In this document: piece by piece, positions 16,786 through 27,035 of the stretch | Position numbering within the stretch: position 1 is the first letter of the stretch | Layout: each line of letters begins with the position of its first letter | Assembly (NCBI GenBank): GCA_045600865.1 | Contig: JAZRYS010000125.1 | Coordinates: forward strand, 1-39,479 | DNA from: Aphodosoma sp045600865 | GTDB taxonomy: Bacteria; Bacteroidota; Bacteroidia; Bacteroidales; Paludibacteraceae | Reading direction: 5' to 3' | DNA length: 39,479 nt | The notes under the pieces: generated by a model | Told to the model about the DNA's origin: nothing | The model's input: only the letters and a program-made list of their open reading frames with translations | Databases searched by the model: none | Position numbers and translations under genes: made by a program

Positions 16786-17619
16786 TCAATTGCGTTTTTT
16801 AAGACCGAGGATTTCGCGAGCCTCGTCTGATGTTGCGACCTCACGGCCGAGTTCGTGTGCAAGGCGGACAACCTTTGCGACCAACTCGCCGTTGGATTTA
16901 GCCTTGACGCCACGAGAGAGGTAGAGGTTATCCTCGAAACCTACGCGAACGTTACCGCCCATTGCTATTGCGGCAGCAGCCATCTGGAAAGCCGAACGGC
17001 CAACGCCTGTGACTGTCCATGTAGAACCGGCAGGGATGCCTTTTACGAGCCAGCATAGGTTGTCAACCGTAGCAGGAGTACAGCCAGGTACGCCAAGCAC
17101 GAAGTTGAACTGCATTGGGTGGCCAGGAACCTCGCCCTTGCGAGCCATGGTGAGAATGGTGTCGAGATGACCCATCTCGAAGCACTCGTACTCTGGCTTG
17201 ATACCCTTCTCAATCATACGCTTGCCGAAAGCACGCATTGTAGGCATTGTATTGTCGAATATCTCGTCACCGAAATTGCAGGTACCGCAATCGAGTGTTG
17301 CCATCTCAGGGATTGGAGTAGTGTTTGTAGAGTCAAGGCGCTCGTCTGGGGTCATACCCACTGCGCCACCAGTTGACGGGATGAGGATTACATCAGGGCA
17401 AGCCTTGAGGATTGCCTCTTCGCACTCCTGGAAACGCTTGTGGCTCTGGGTTGGAGTACCGTTGTCCTCACGCACGTGAAGGTGAACTATTGCTGCACCG
17501 GCATCAACTGCAGACTTTGCCTCGCGTACAATCTCCTCGACTGTGTAAGGAACTGCCTCGTTCTGCTCTTTGGTTACCTCAGCACCGCAGATAGCGGCTG
17601 TAATGATAAGTTTTTCCAT
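16786..17619 (-). CDS. kce: 3-keto-5-aminohexanoate cleavage enzyme
   Basis: A BKACE-family zinc enzyme that condenses 5-amino-3-oxohexanoate with acetyl-CoA, giving 3-aminobutyryl-CoA and acetoacetate. I start it at the ATG at 17619 (277 residues), six bases after the kal stop; the frame also opens from a TTG at 17625. With the ATG start the metal-binding HLH pair is His46 and His48, the numbering known for characterised Kce, and Glu229 in VGFEDN is the probable third ligand. TIM-barrel landmarks: ITAAICGAEV near the N-terminus, IPSTGGAVGM, FEMGHLDT, FVLGVPGCTPA and GVGRSAFQM. Near-abutment with kal implies coupled translation. Confidence 0.96.
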   Translation of the reverse strand: MEKLIITAAICGAEVTKEQNEAVPYTVEEIVREAKSAVDAGAAIVHLHVREDNGTPTQSHKRFQECEEAILKACPDVILIPSTGGAVGMTPDERLDSTNTTPIPEMATLDCGTCNFGDEIFDNTMPTMRAFGKRMIEKGIKPEYECFEMGHLDTILTMARKGEVPGHPMQFNFVLGVPGCTPATVDNLCWLVKGIPAGSTWTVTGVGRSAFQMAAAAIAMGGNVRVGFEDNLYLSRGVKAKSNGELVAKVVRLAHELGREVATSDEAREILGLKKRN

Positions 17620-17625
17620 AGACAA

Positions 17626-18021
17626 TCAACGTTTAATGCGCTGGCACTCTTTTGGGGTTACACATGTGCCTGAAGCACGGCAAACGAGAATTGGCTCTGC
17701 CAGTTCGTCGGCAGCAGAAGCAGAGATGTCGCCACGGGAAACGACCACCTTGTATGCTTCAAACTCCATCTTGCGTGAAGTGTTGCCAATCTTAGTGATA
17801 CGGCCGCGAGCCTCGATATAGTCGCCAGCGTATGTAGGAGCCTTGAACTCAACCATGTCGTATGCGCAGAACAAGCCTTCATCGCCATCGCACTTGATGA
17901 GCAACTCTGTTGCAACATCGCCGAAAAGCTCAAGCATCTTTGCGCCATCAACAAGATTTCCACCGTAATGAGCATCTTTTGCGCCCATTCTCAAACGTAT
18001 AACTGAAGTTATCTCTTCCAT
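17626..18021 (-). CDS. kal: 3-aminobutyryl-CoA ammonia-lyase
   Basis: A 131-residue hotdog-fold enzyme that eliminates ammonia from L-3-aminobutyryl-CoA to give crotonyl-CoA. Length and the N-terminal phrase VIRLRMGAKDAHYGGNLVDGA are typical of Kal. The hotdog helix (LELFGDVATELLIKCDGDEGLF) and the strand KAPTYAGDYIEARGRI follow. It sits between the CoA-transferase subunit (19-base gap) and kce (6-base gap). Single-domain hotdog proteins can be generic thioesterases, but order and motifs point clearly to Kal. Confidence 0.94.
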   Translation of the reverse strand: MEEITSVIRLRMGAKDAHYGGNLVDGAKMLELFGDVATELLIKCDGDEGLFCAYDMVEFKAPTYAGDYIEARGRITKIGNTSRKMEFEAYKVVVSRGDISASAADELAEPILVCRASGTCVTPKECQRIKR

Positions 18022-18040
18022 AATTGTATTTAACTTTTTA

Positions 18041-18688
18041 TTAATAAACCATGTAATCTACGAGAATGTTTGGAGTGCGGACAGTCTCGGGAGCAATCTG
18101 ACCTACAGGAACGACTTCGTCGACCTCTGCGATAACGAGGTCTGCCGCAGTAGCCATCAGAGGGTTGAAGTTCTGGGATGTTCCTTTGTAAACGAGGTTG
18201 CCACTCTCATCGCCAAGAGATGCGCCAATCAAGGCGACATCAGCATGGAGAGGCTTTTCCAAAAGATAGTCACGACCGTCAACGTTGATAATCTGCTTGC
18301 CCTCAGCAACGATTGTGCCAAGGCCTACTGGAGTAAGAACGCCACCAAGGCCGGAACCACCGCAACGAATGCGCTCTGCAAGCGTGCCTTGAGGAACACA
18401 TTCCGTCTCGATTTCTTTAGCATTCATCTGGTTCTGATGGAACGAGCAGCCACCAATCCAAGAAGCGATAACCTTCTTGATTTGACGTCTCTCGAACAAC
18501 ATTGCCACGCCCTTGCCATCAAACGAAGAGTCATTGCAAATCAAAGTGAGGTCCTTTACGTCAGTTTTGGACAAAGCCTCGATGATTTTGTTAGCCGAGC
18601 CATTGGCCAAAAAACCACCAAACATAATAGTCATTCCGCTGTGAATCATAGCCACAGCTTCCTCAACTGTAATACGTTTCTGTGCCAT
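18041..18688 (-). CDS. atoD: Butyrate/acetoacetate CoA-transferase subunit A
   Basis: A 215-residue family I CoA-transferase alpha subunit. Seen: ITVEEAVAMIHSGMTIMFGGFLANGSANKII at the N-terminus (oxyanion and CoA loop), GGSGLGGVLTPVGLGT (near residue 110-125) and the ASLGDESGNLVYKGTSQNFNP signature. In lysine fermentation AtoDA moves CoA between butyryl-CoA and acetoacetate. The catalytic Glu lies in the beta subunit (atoA), which is not next to this gene: kal follows directly. It is the first gene of the operon. The chain looks full length, so a partner encoded elsewhere is required. Confidence 0.93.
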   Translation of the reverse strand: MAQKRITVEEAVAMIHSGMTIMFGGFLANGSANKIIEALSKTDVKDLTLICNDSSFDGKGVAMLFERRQIKKVIASWIGGCSFHQNQMNAKEIETECVPQGTLAERIRCGGSGLGGVLTPVGLGTIVAEGKQIINVDGRDYLLEKPLHADVALIGASLGDESGNLVYKGTSQNFNPLMATAADLVIAEVDEVVPVGQIAPETVRTPNILVDYMVY

Positions 18689-18722
18689 AATCTATATTAT
18701 TTTTATTATATTTTTCAGCCCC

Positions 18723-18730
18723 CAAAGTTA
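18723..18730 (-). promoter_or_regulatory. -7 element of the lysine-fermentation operon
   Basis: TAACTTTG on the minus strand, 34 bases before the ATG of the CoA-transferase gene. The -33 region is not a clear TTG. It lies just after the rpoC terminator, so the operon has its own transcription start. Confidence 0.65.
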
Positions 18731-18763
18731 CGAATATTTTCGGACATAGACACTATGTTTTGC

Positions 18764-18802
18764 AAAAAAAATTAAGGCATCTGTTTTTGGATGCCTTAAT
18801 TT
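18764..18802 (-). terminator. Rho-independent terminator after rpoC
   Basis: A 13-bp perfect stem, AAATTAAGGCATC (18770-18782) with GATGCCTTAATTT (18790-18802), and a 7-base loop, followed on the minus strand by a T run (18764-18769). It separates the rpoBC operon from the lysine genes. Confidence 0.92.
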
Positions 18803-18823
18803 CATTTATACTCTTTTAAGATA

Positions 18824-21800
18824 TTAAAGTTTTGTACCCGTAATATCCTCAATATCAGTTACGCAGCTGCTCAAATCTGTCAGTTTCCTATGATCTTCGC
18901 AAGACGAGACAATCAGGTTGTCATATTCACGCAAGCCAGTACCTGCAGGTATCTTATGTCCACAGATGACGTTTTCCTTCATACCTTCGAGGTAGTCAAC
19001 CTTCGCATTGATGGCAGCTTCGTTGAGCACACGTGGTGTCTCCTGGAATGAAGCGGCAGAAATGAATGACTTGGTCTGCAATGCTGCTCGCGTGATACCC
19101 TGAAGAACCTGAACAGATGTTGCAGGTTTAGCATCACGTGTCTCGACAAGTTTCAAGTCCTTGCGCTTGAGGATTGAGTTCTCATCACGAAGTTTGCGCA
19201 TAGTGACTATCTGACCTGGCTGGAATATCTGAGAGTCGCCAGCATCTGTCACTACTTTCTTACCCCAGAGACGGTCGTTCTCCTCAAGGAAGTCAAGACG
19301 GTCAACAAGCTGGTCCTCAAGGAAGCGGCTGTCGCCAGCATCTGCAATCTGAACTTTGCGCATCATCTGACGTACGATAACCTCGAAGTGCTTGTCATTA
19401 ATCTTAACACCCTGCAGACGATAGACGTCCTGAACCTCGTTCACGATATACTCCTGAACAGCGGTAGGGCCTTTGATGGCAAGGATGTCGGCTGGAGTGA
19501 TGGCACCATCAGAGAGTGGAGTTCCGGCACGCACATAGTCGCCATCCTGAACCAATATCTGCTTGGAGAGAGATACAAGGTATTTCTTTTCCTCGCCCGT
19601 CTTTGAAGTAACGATGATCTCACGGTTACCACGTTTAAGCTTGCCAAAGGTTATCTCGCCATCAATCTCGGCCACAACGGCAGGATTGGATGGGTTACGA
19701 GCCTCGAAAAGCTCGGTCACTCGTGGCAAACCGCCAGTGATATCACCGGTAGAGCCAACAGCACGTGGAATCTTGACAAGCAAGTCGCCAGGCTTGACTT
19801 CCTGACCATCGTCAACAGTCATGTGCGCGCCCACAGGCAAATTGTATGTCTTGAGGACATTTCCTTCTGCATCGACAATCTTAGCAGCAGGAGCCTTGGT
19901 CTTTTCACGGGACTCGATGATAATCTTCTCGAACAAGCCAGTAGCCTCATCACTCTCGGCCTTGAATGTGGAATTCTCAATCATCGACTCAAATGAAATC
20001 TTACCGCCTACCTCTGTAACGATTACAGCATTGAAAGGATCCCATTCACAAAGCTTGTCGCCTTTGGAGACAAGTTCACCCGAATTCTTGAAAAGCTTAG
20101 AGCCGTATGGCAATGGCTGGATTGTCAATGGAATATTCGTATTCAAGTCAACAATACGAAGCTCGGCCAGACGGCCAACAACCATCTTGTGCGAGAAGTT
20201 GCCCTGTGCATCAGTGACATCGACTGTACGAAGTTCGTCTATCTCAAGGCGGCCATCATACTTGGATGTGATGCCGTTGTCAACTGCAATATTGGAAGCA
20301 ACACCACCGACGTGGAACGTACGCAATGTCAACTGCGTACCTGGCTCACCGATTGACTGCGCCGCAATGACACCTACAGCCTCGCCTTTGTTGACCAAAC
20401 GTCCTGTTGCCAAGTTACGTCCATAACACTTTGCACAGACACCGTGACGGGCCTCGCAGGTAAGCACTGAACGTATCTCAACACGCTCGATTGGTGACTC
20501 CTGTATCTTCTTGGCAGCAATCTCCTCAATCTCATCACCTGCCTTAACGATGATCTCACCTGTGCGAGGGTCAATTACATCATGGACAGAGACACGGCCA
20601 AGTATTCTCTCATACAATGAGGCAACTACCTCCTCGTTGTTCTTTATCTCAGTTGCGACAAGTCCACGGAGCGTACCGCAGTCCTCTTCCGTAACGATGA
20701 CATCATGAGAGACATCGACGAGACGACGGGTAAGATAACCTGCATCGGCCGTCTTCAACGCGGTATCAGCAAGACCCTTACGAGCACCATGGGTAGAAAT
20801 GAAGTACTCCAACACAGACAAGCCCTCCTTGAAGTTTGCAAGAATTGGGTTCTCGATAATCTGACGTCCCTCAGCACCTGCCTTCTGTGGCTTGGCCATC
20901 AAACCACGCATACCAGACAGCTGACGAATCTGCTCACGGGAACCACGGGCACCTGAGTCAAGCATCATATATACTGAATTGAATCCCTGGTTGTCTGATG
21001 AGAGTTTCTTCATAACAACATTGGTCAAATCACTGTTGACACGTGTCCAGGTATCAATAATCTGGTTGTAACGCTCGTTGTCGGTAATATAACCCATGTT
21101 ATAATCTGCAAGGATGTTCTCGACCTCATCATAGCCCTGATTTACCAAGGTCTCTTTCTCATCAGGCACGATTACATCGGCGAGATTGAACGAAAGTCCA
21201 CCCTTGAATGCGTTATAGTAACCCATATTCTTAATCTTGTCAAGGAACTGGGCGGTACGAGCAACACCACATTTCTCGATGACGTCACCAATGACGTTGC
21301 GGAGAGATTTCTTTGACAAGAGTATGTTCAGATAGCCACACTCTTTTGGAACGAATTCGTTGACGAGTACACGGCCAACTGTCGTATGCTCAACAATATG
21401 GTTGATGTAATTGCCATCTTTGTCGCGGTCATCGACACGCACATTGATTATGGCATGAACATCCACCTGCTTCTCGTTGTAAGCAATCTTCACCTCCTCT
21501 GGAGAGTAGAAGGTCAATCCCTCGCCCTTGACTCCTGGACGTTCCTTTGTGATATAGTACAAACCGAGCACCATATCCTGAGAAGGAACTGTGATAGGAG
21601 AGCCGTTTGCAGGGTTCAATATATTATGTGATGCCAGCATCAGCATCTGAGCCTCAAGAACGGCATCATTGCCGAGTGGCAAGTGCACTGCCATCTGGTC
21701 ACCATCGAAGTCGGCATTGAACGCCGTACATGCCAATGGGTGCAGCTGGATAGCCTTACCCTCAATCATCTTAGGCTGGAACGCCTGAATACCAAGACGG

Positions 21801-23137
21801 TGCAAGGTAGGGGCACGGTTGAGCAATACAGGATGACCCTTCATTACATGCTCAAGGATATCCCATATCACAGGGTCCTTACGGTCAATGAATTTCTTTG
21901 CAGACTTGACAGTCTTGACCATTCCACGCTCGATAAGTTTGCGGATGATGAATGGTTTGTAAAGCTCTGCTGCCATGTCTTTTGGAAGTCCGCACTCGTG
22001 CATGTTGAGCTCAGGACCAACGACGATAACAGAACGTGCAGAGTAGTCAACACGCTTACCGAGAAGGTTCTGACGGAAACGACCCTGTTTACCTTTAAGC
22101 GAGTCAGTGAGTGACTTCAAAGGACGGTTCTGCTCAGACTTCATTGCGTTGCTCTTGCGAGAGTTATCGATAAGAGAATCGACTGCCTCCTGAAGCATAC
22201 GCTTCTCGTTACGAAGGATTACGTCCGGAGCCTTGATGTCAATAAGTCTCTTCAGACGATTGTTGCGGATGATGACTCTACGATAAAGGTCGTTAAGGTC
22301 TGATGTGGCAAAACGACCGCCATCCAGAGGAACCAATGGACGAAGCTCTGGTGGGATGACAGGAAGAGTCTTCAATATCATCCACTCAGGCTTGTTGTAT
22401 TCTCTTGATGCACGGAACGACTCGACAATGTTGAGACGTTTCAAAGCTTCGGTACGACGTTGCTGTGAGCCATCGTTGTTTGCAATGTCACGTAATTTAT
22501 ATGACAGTGTGTCAAGGTCAAGACGCTTGAGCATTTCAAGAATTGCGTCAGCTCCCATCTTGCAGATAAACTTGTCAGGATCAGTGTCGTCAAGCAACTC
22601 GTTGCCCTTGTATTCTGTCTCAAGTTTCTGCATCAACTCCTCATAACGTTCCTCTTCAAGAAGTTCACCGGTTTCAACGCCCTCTTCACCGGCAAGAACA
22701 CCAGGCTGAACAATTATATATTTCTCATAATATATAACGGCATCAAGTTTCTTTGATGGCAAGCCAAGCAGGTAACCAATCTTGTTAGGAGATGAACGGA
22801 AATACCAGATATGCGCTACTGGCACAACAAGCTGGATATGACCGGAACGTTCACGACGGACTTTCTTCTCTGTAACCTCAACACCACAACGATCGCAGAC
22901 AATTCCTTTATATCTGATTCTCTTGTATTTACCGCAATGACACTCGTAATCTTTAGTAGGACCAAAAATGCGCTCGCAGAACAAGCCGTCACGCTCTGGC
23001 TTGTATGTGCGGTAGTTGATTGTCTCTGGTTTCAACACTTCGCCATACGACGCCTCCAAGATCTCCTCAGGAGATGCCAGAGTGATTCTTATCTTGGTAA
23101 AGTTGGTCTTTGCCTTATTATCATGTCTAAAAGCCAT
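18824..23137 (-). CDS. rpoC: RNA polymerase beta-prime subunit
   Basis: A 1437-residue catalytic subunit of RNA polymerase. Seen: the N-terminal zinc site C66-H-C68 and C81-D-R-C84; the active-site NADFDGDQM near residues 473-481, whose Asp residues hold the catalytic magnesium; the bridge/trigger region GLADTALKTADAGYLTRRLVDV; and the second zinc cluster in TCEARHGVCAKCYGRNL. Length is normal for Bacteroidota. It starts 13 bases after the rpoB stop, which implies co-transcription and probable coupling, and ends just before the terminator. Confidence 0.99.
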   Translation of the reverse strand: MAFRHDNKAKTNFTKIRITLASPEEILEASYGEVLKPETINYRTYKPERDGLFCERIFGPTKDYECHCGKYKRIRYKGIVCDRCGVEVTEKKVRRERSGHIQLVVPVAHIWYFRSSPNKIGYLLGLPSKKLDAVIYYEKYIIVQPGVLAGEEGVETGELLEEERYEELMQKLETEYKGNELLDDTDPDKFICKMGADAILEMLKRLDLDTLSYKLRDIANNDGSQQRRTEALKRLNIVESFRASREYNKPEWMILKTLPVIPPELRPLVPLDGGRFATSDLNDLYRRVIIRNNRLKRLIDIKAPDVILRNEKRMLQEAVDSLIDNSRKSNAMKSEQNRPLKSLTDSLKGKQGRFRQNLLGKRVDYSARSVIVVGPELNMHECGLPKDMAAELYKPFIIRKLIERGMVKTVKSAKKFIDRKDPVIWDILEHVMKGHPVLLNRAPTLHRLGIQAFQPKMIEGKAIQLHPLACTAFNADFDGDQMAVHLPLGNDAVLEAQMLMLASHNILNPANGSPITVPSQDMVLGLYYITKERPGVKGEGLTFYSPEEVKIAYNEKQVDVHAIINVRVDDRDKDGNYINHIVEHTTVGRVLVNEFVPKECGYLNILLSKKSLRNVIGDVIEKCGVARTAQFLDKIKNMGYYNAFKGGLSFNLADVIVPDEKETLVNQGYDEVENILADYNMGYITDNERYNQIIDTWTRVNSDLTNVVMKKLSSDNQGFNSVYMMLDSGARGSREQIRQLSGMRGLMAKPQKAGAEGRQIIENPILANFKEGLSVLEYFISTHGARKGLADTALKTADAGYLTRRLVDVSHDVIVTEEDCGTLRGLVATEIKNNEEVVASLYERILGRVSVHDVIDPRTGEIIVKAGDEIEEIAAKKIQESPIERVEIRSVLTCEARHGVCAKCYGRNLATGRLVNKGEAVGVIAAQSIGEPGTQLTLRTFHVGGVASNIAVDNGITSKYDGRLEIDELRTVDVTDAQGNFSHKMVVGRLAELRIVDLNTNIPLTIQPLPYGSKLFKNSGELVSKGDKLCEWDPFNAVIVTEVGGKISFESMIENSTFKAESDEATGLFEKIIIESREKTKAPAAKIVDAEGNVLKTYNLPVGAHMTVDDGQEVKPGDLLVKIPRAVGSTGDITGGLPRVTELFEARNPSNPAVVAEIDGEITFGKLKRGNREIIVTSKTGEEKKYLVSLSKQILVQDGDYVRAGTPLSDGAITPADILAIKGPTAVQEYIVNEVQDVYRLQGVKINDKHFEVIVRQMMRKVQIADAGDSRFLEDQLVDRLDFLEENDRLWGKKVVTDAGDSQIFQPGQIVTMRKLRDENSILKRKDLKLVETRDAKPATSVQVLQGITRAALQTKSFISAASFQETPRVLNEAAINAKVDYLEGMKENVICGHKIPAGTGLREYDNLIVSSCEDHRKLTDLSSCVTDIEDITGTKL

Positions 23138-23150
23138 ATATCAAATAGTA

Positions 23151-26100
23151 TTATTCAAGTTTAATACTCAATCCCAATCCCTGAAGTTCGTGTATCAACA
23201 CGTTCAATGACTCTGGAATGCCAGCCTGCGGCATATTCTCGCCCTTGACGATAGCCTCGTATGCCCTTGCACGTCCCATAACGTCATCTGACTTCACTGT
23301 CAAAATTTCCTGAAGCACACTGGAAGCACCAAATGCCTCAAGTGCCCATACCTCCATCTCTCCGAAACGCTGACCACCAAACTGAGCCTTACCACCAAGA
23401 GGTTGCTGCGTGATGAGTGAGTATGGACCGATTGAACGGGCATGCATCTTGTCATCAACCATGTGTCCCAATTTGAGGAAGTAAGTAACACCTACAGTAG
23501 CAGGCTGGTCGAAACGTTCACCTGTCTCACCATCATAGAGATATGTCTTGCCATATCTTGGAATGCCTGCTTTGTCGCACCAGAGGTTCAAGTCATCAAC
23601 TGATGCACCATCGAAAATTGGAGTTGCAAACTTGACGCCCAGTTCACGGCCTGCCCATCCAAGCACTGCCTCGAAAATCTGACCGAGGTTCATACGAGAA
23701 GGCACACCCAGTGGGTTCAAGCATATATCTACAGGAGTACCATCTGCAAGGAATGGCATATCCTCCTGACGAACAATCTTTGAAACGATACCTTTGTTAC
23801 CATGACGACCTGCCATCTTGTCACCGACACGAATCTTACGCTTCTTGGCAACATATACCTTAGCCATCTTTATTATTCCTGATGGGAGTTCGTCACCAAT
23901 ATTGATAGCATATTTCTTACGTTTGAGTTGAGCGTCAAGCTCCTTCACCTTGCGGAGATAGTTGGAAACAATCTGACGAACCAGTTCGTTTTTCTTTGCA
24001 TCTGTAGTCCACTTCGTCAACTGCACGCTGTTGTAGTCCAGGTCGTATAGCTGCTTGAGAGTGAACTTCTGACCTTTCTGAATAACCTCGACATTCATGA
24101 AATCCTTGACACCCTGAGAAGTCTTTCCAGTGATAGTTGCCATCAATTTATTGACAAGCAATTCCTTGAGTTGGGCAACCTCTTGGTTGTATTCGGCATC
24201 CAGCTTCTCAATAATCTCCTTGTCAGCCATGTGATCCTTACGGTTCTTGATAGCCTTGCTATAAAGATCTCTGCCAATAATTACACCAGAAAGTGATGGT
24301 GAGGCCTTGAGAGATGCGTCTTTGACATCTCCTGCCTTGTCACCGAAAATTGCACGGAGCAACTTCTCTTCTGGAGTTGGGTCAGTCTCTCCCTTAGGAG
24401 TAATCTTACCAACCATTATATCACCTGGTATAATGTGTGCACCGATACGAATCATTCCGTTAGGGTCAAGATTCTTCGTTGCCTCTTCGCTGACATTTGG
24501 AATATCGGATGTGAACTCCTCCATACCACGCTTGGTTTCACGAACCTCAAGCTGATACTCACTCACATGAACCGATGTGAAGATGTCCTCTCGGACGATA
24601 CGTTCATTGAGCACAATAGCATCCTCATAGTTGTAACCCTTCCAAGGAATATAAGCAACCTTGAGGTTTCTACCCAATGCCAGCTCGCCGGCCTGAGAAG
24701 AATATCCTTCAGTCATTATCTGACCTGCATGTACCCTGTCGCCACGTCGAACTATTGGACGAAGGTCTATAGTAGTATCCTGGTTAGTACGCTGGAACTT
24801 AGGAAGCATGTACTCCTTGGTAGAATCATCGAATGCGACGAAATCCTGTTCCTCAGTACGGTCATAGACAACACGAATCTTTGAAGCATCGACGAATTCA
24901 ACAATTCCATCTCCTTCCGCAGCAATCTGAGTACGGGAATCCTGCATCATCTGACGCTCGATTCCTGTGCCAACGATAGGTGCCTCTGAACGCAACAATG
25001 GAACTGCCTGACGCATCATGTTAGACCCCATCAATGCGCGGTTAGCATCATCATGTTCAAGAAACGGAATCAACGCAGCTGCGATTGATGCAATCTGCTG
25101 AGGAGCCACGTCCATGAGATTAACCTCATTTGGTGCAACCAATGGGAAATCAGCCTCCTGACGAGCCTTTACCTTGTTACGGACAAAGGTACCATTCTCA
25201 TTCAGAGGAGCATTGCCCTGAGCAACCACAAGATTCTCTTCATCTTCAGCGGTAAGATATACGACGTCTTCGTTCTTCAAGTCAACCTTACCATTAGTCA
25301 CCTTACGGTATGGCGTAGTAATGAAACCGAGTTCATTTATCTTTGCATATATACACAATGAAGAGATAAGACCGATGTTTGGTCCTTCAGGTGTCTCGAT
25401 TGGGCAGAGACGGCCATAATGTGTATAGTGAACGTCGCGGACCTCAAATCCCGCACGGTCACGGGAAAGACCACCAGGTCCTAATGCTGATAGACGACGT
25501 TTGTGCGTAATTTCAGCCAATGGGTTAGTTTGGTCCATGAACTGAGACAAGGCATTGGTTCCAAAATAAGTATTGATAACCGATGAGATTGTCTTTGCAT
25601 TGATAAGGTCTATTGGTGTAAAGACCTCACTGTCACGAACGTTCATGCGTTCACGGATTGTGCGGCTCATACGCGCAAGACCCACACCAAACTGATTGTA
25701 TAATTGTTCTCCAACGGTGCGTACGCGACGATTGCTCAGGTGGTCGATATCATCGACAGTCACCTTGGAGTTAATCAATTCTATAAGATATTTGATAATC
25801 TCAATGATGTCCTCATGGGTCAAGACGCGTACACTCATGTCTGTCTTGAGACCGAGTTTTTTGTTAATACGGTAACGTCCAACCTCGCCAAGGTCGTAAC
25901 GCTTTTCGGAGAAGAAAAGCCCATTGATGACTTCGCGAGCCGTTTGGTCATCAGCAGGTTCTGCGTTACGCAACTGACGATAGATGTGTATAACCGCATC
26001 ACGCTCGTTGTTTGTCGTGTCCTTCTGGAGGGTATTGTAGATTATCTGATAATCGGTGATATTCTGATCATCCTTGTGCAAGAGGATTGTCTGGCAACCT

Positions 26101-26963
26101 GAATCAACAATAGCTTGAATATGACCATTTGTCAGAACAACGTCGCGGTCAACGATGAGTTCAGAACGAGGTATTGAAGTCACCTCGCCTGTTGCCTCGT
26201 CAGAATACTCCTCATAGTACTGACGCAGCACACGACCTGCAAGACGACGTCCAACGTAACGCTTCAGGTTTGTTTTGTTAACCTTGATTTCCTCAGCCAA
26301 TCCGAAGGTATCGAGGATGTCTTTATCTGTCTCATAACCAATGGCACGGAGCAAAGTGGTTACAGGCAGCTTCTTCTTACGGTCGATGTATGCATACATC
26401 ACATTGTTGATGTCTGTTGCAAACTCTATCCAACTGCCGCGGAATGGAATGATACGGGCTGAATATAGTTTCGTACCGTTGGTGTGGACGCTCTGTCCGA
26501 AGAACACACCTGGTGAACGATGCAACTGTGATACGATGACACGCTCAGCACCATTAATTACGAATGTACCCTTATCAGTCATGTAAGGGATCGGTCCGAG
26601 ATATACATCCTGGACAACTGTTTCGAATTCCTCATGCTCTGGGTCATTGCAATAGAGCTTCAGCTTGGCCTTCAAAGGCACGCTGTATGTCAATCCGCGA
26701 CGAATACACTCCTCAATGGTGTATCTTGGTGGCTCAACATAGTAATCCAGAAATTCGAGCACGAAATTGTTACGTGTATCCTGGATTGGGAAGTTCTCTG
26801 AGAACACTGAATAGAGTCCTTCGTTCTTCCTATGCTCAGTTGCCGTGTCTAATTGAAAGAAATCTCGGAACGACTTAAGTTGTACCTCCAAAAAATCTGG
26901 ATAGGGATACTTACTAATCGTCCGAGCAAATGTTATTCTTTGATTATCAATTTGTTGCAACAT
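23151..26963 (-). CDS. rpoB: RNA polymerase beta subunit
   Basis: A 1270-residue subunit. The rifampicin pocket reads LSQFMDQTNPLAEITHKRR then LSALGPGGL, with the Asp, His and Ser positions where resistance mutations usually fall all wild type, so a rifampicin-sensitive enzyme is expected. Other landmarks: GPNIGLISSL, GRNLKVAYIPWKGYNYEDAI, and the C-terminal GGKAQFGGQRFGEMEVWALEAFGA shared with the beta-prime interface. It follows rplL after a 142-base gap holding an attenuator-like hairpin. Confidence 0.99.
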   Translation of the reverse strand: MLQQIDNQRITFARTISKYPYPDFLEVQLKSFRDFFQLDTATEHRKNEGLYSVFSENFPIQDTRNNFVLEFLDYYVEPPRYTIEECIRRGLTYSVPLKAKLKLYCNDPEHEEFETVVQDVYLGPIPYMTDKGTFVINGAERVIVSQLHRSPGVFFGQSVHTNGTKLYSARIIPFRGSWIEFATDINNVMYAYIDRKKKLPVTTLLRAIGYETDKDILDTFGLAEEIKVNKTNLKRYVGRRLAGRVLRQYYEEYSDEATGEVTSIPRSELIVDRDVVLTNGHIQAIVDSGCQTILLHKDDQNITDYQIIYNTLQKDTTNNERDAVIHIYRQLRNAEPADDQTAREVINGLFFSEKRYDLGEVGRYRINKKLGLKTDMSVRVLTHEDIIEIIKYLIELINSKVTVDDIDHLSNRRVRTVGEQLYNQFGVGLARMSRTIRERMNVRDSEVFTPIDLINAKTISSVINTYFGTNALSQFMDQTNPLAEITHKRRLSALGPGGLSRDRAGFEVRDVHYTHYGRLCPIETPEGPNIGLISSLCIYAKINELGFITTPYRKVTNGKVDLKNEDVVYLTAEDEENLVVAQGNAPLNENGTFVRNKVKARQEADFPLVAPNEVNLMDVAPQQIASIAAALIPFLEHDDANRALMGSNMMRQAVPLLRSEAPIVGTGIERQMMQDSRTQIAAEGDGIVEFVDASKIRVVYDRTEEQDFVAFDDSTKEYMLPKFQRTNQDTTIDLRPIVRRGDRVHAGQIMTEGYSSQAGELALGRNLKVAYIPWKGYNYEDAIVLNERIVREDIFTSVHVSEYQLEVRETKRGMEEFTSDIPNVSEEATKNLDPNGMIRIGAHIIPGDIMVGKITPKGETDPTPEEKLLRAIFGDKAGDVKDASLKASPSLSGVIIGRDLYSKAIKNRKDHMADKEIIEKLDAEYNQEVAQLKELLVNKLMATITGKTSQGVKDFMNVEVIQKGQKFTLKQLYDLDYNSVQLTKWTTDAKKNELVRQIVSNYLRKVKELDAQLKRKKYAINIGDELPSGIIKMAKVYVAKKRKIRVGDKMAGRHGNKGIVSKIVRQEDMPFLADGTPVDICLNPLGVPSRMNLGQIFEAVLGWAGRELGVKFATPIFDGASVDDLNLWCDKAGIPRYGKTYLYDGETGERFDQPATVGVTYFLKLGHMVDDKMHARSIGPYSLITQQPLGGKAQFGGQRFGEMEVWALEAFGASSVLQEILTVKSDDVMGRARAYEAIVKGENMPQAGIPESLNVLIHELQGLGLSIKLE

Positions 26964-27035
26964 TGGATTTCTTTAGAAATATTAATTTAAACTGGCGAGG
27001 TTCACACCTCAACTGACCCACTTATCTTTTCACGT

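Noticed and set aside
17620..17625. TTG start of kce two codons upstream
   Set aside because: The ATG at 17619 gives the family numbering for His46 and His48 and a better context.
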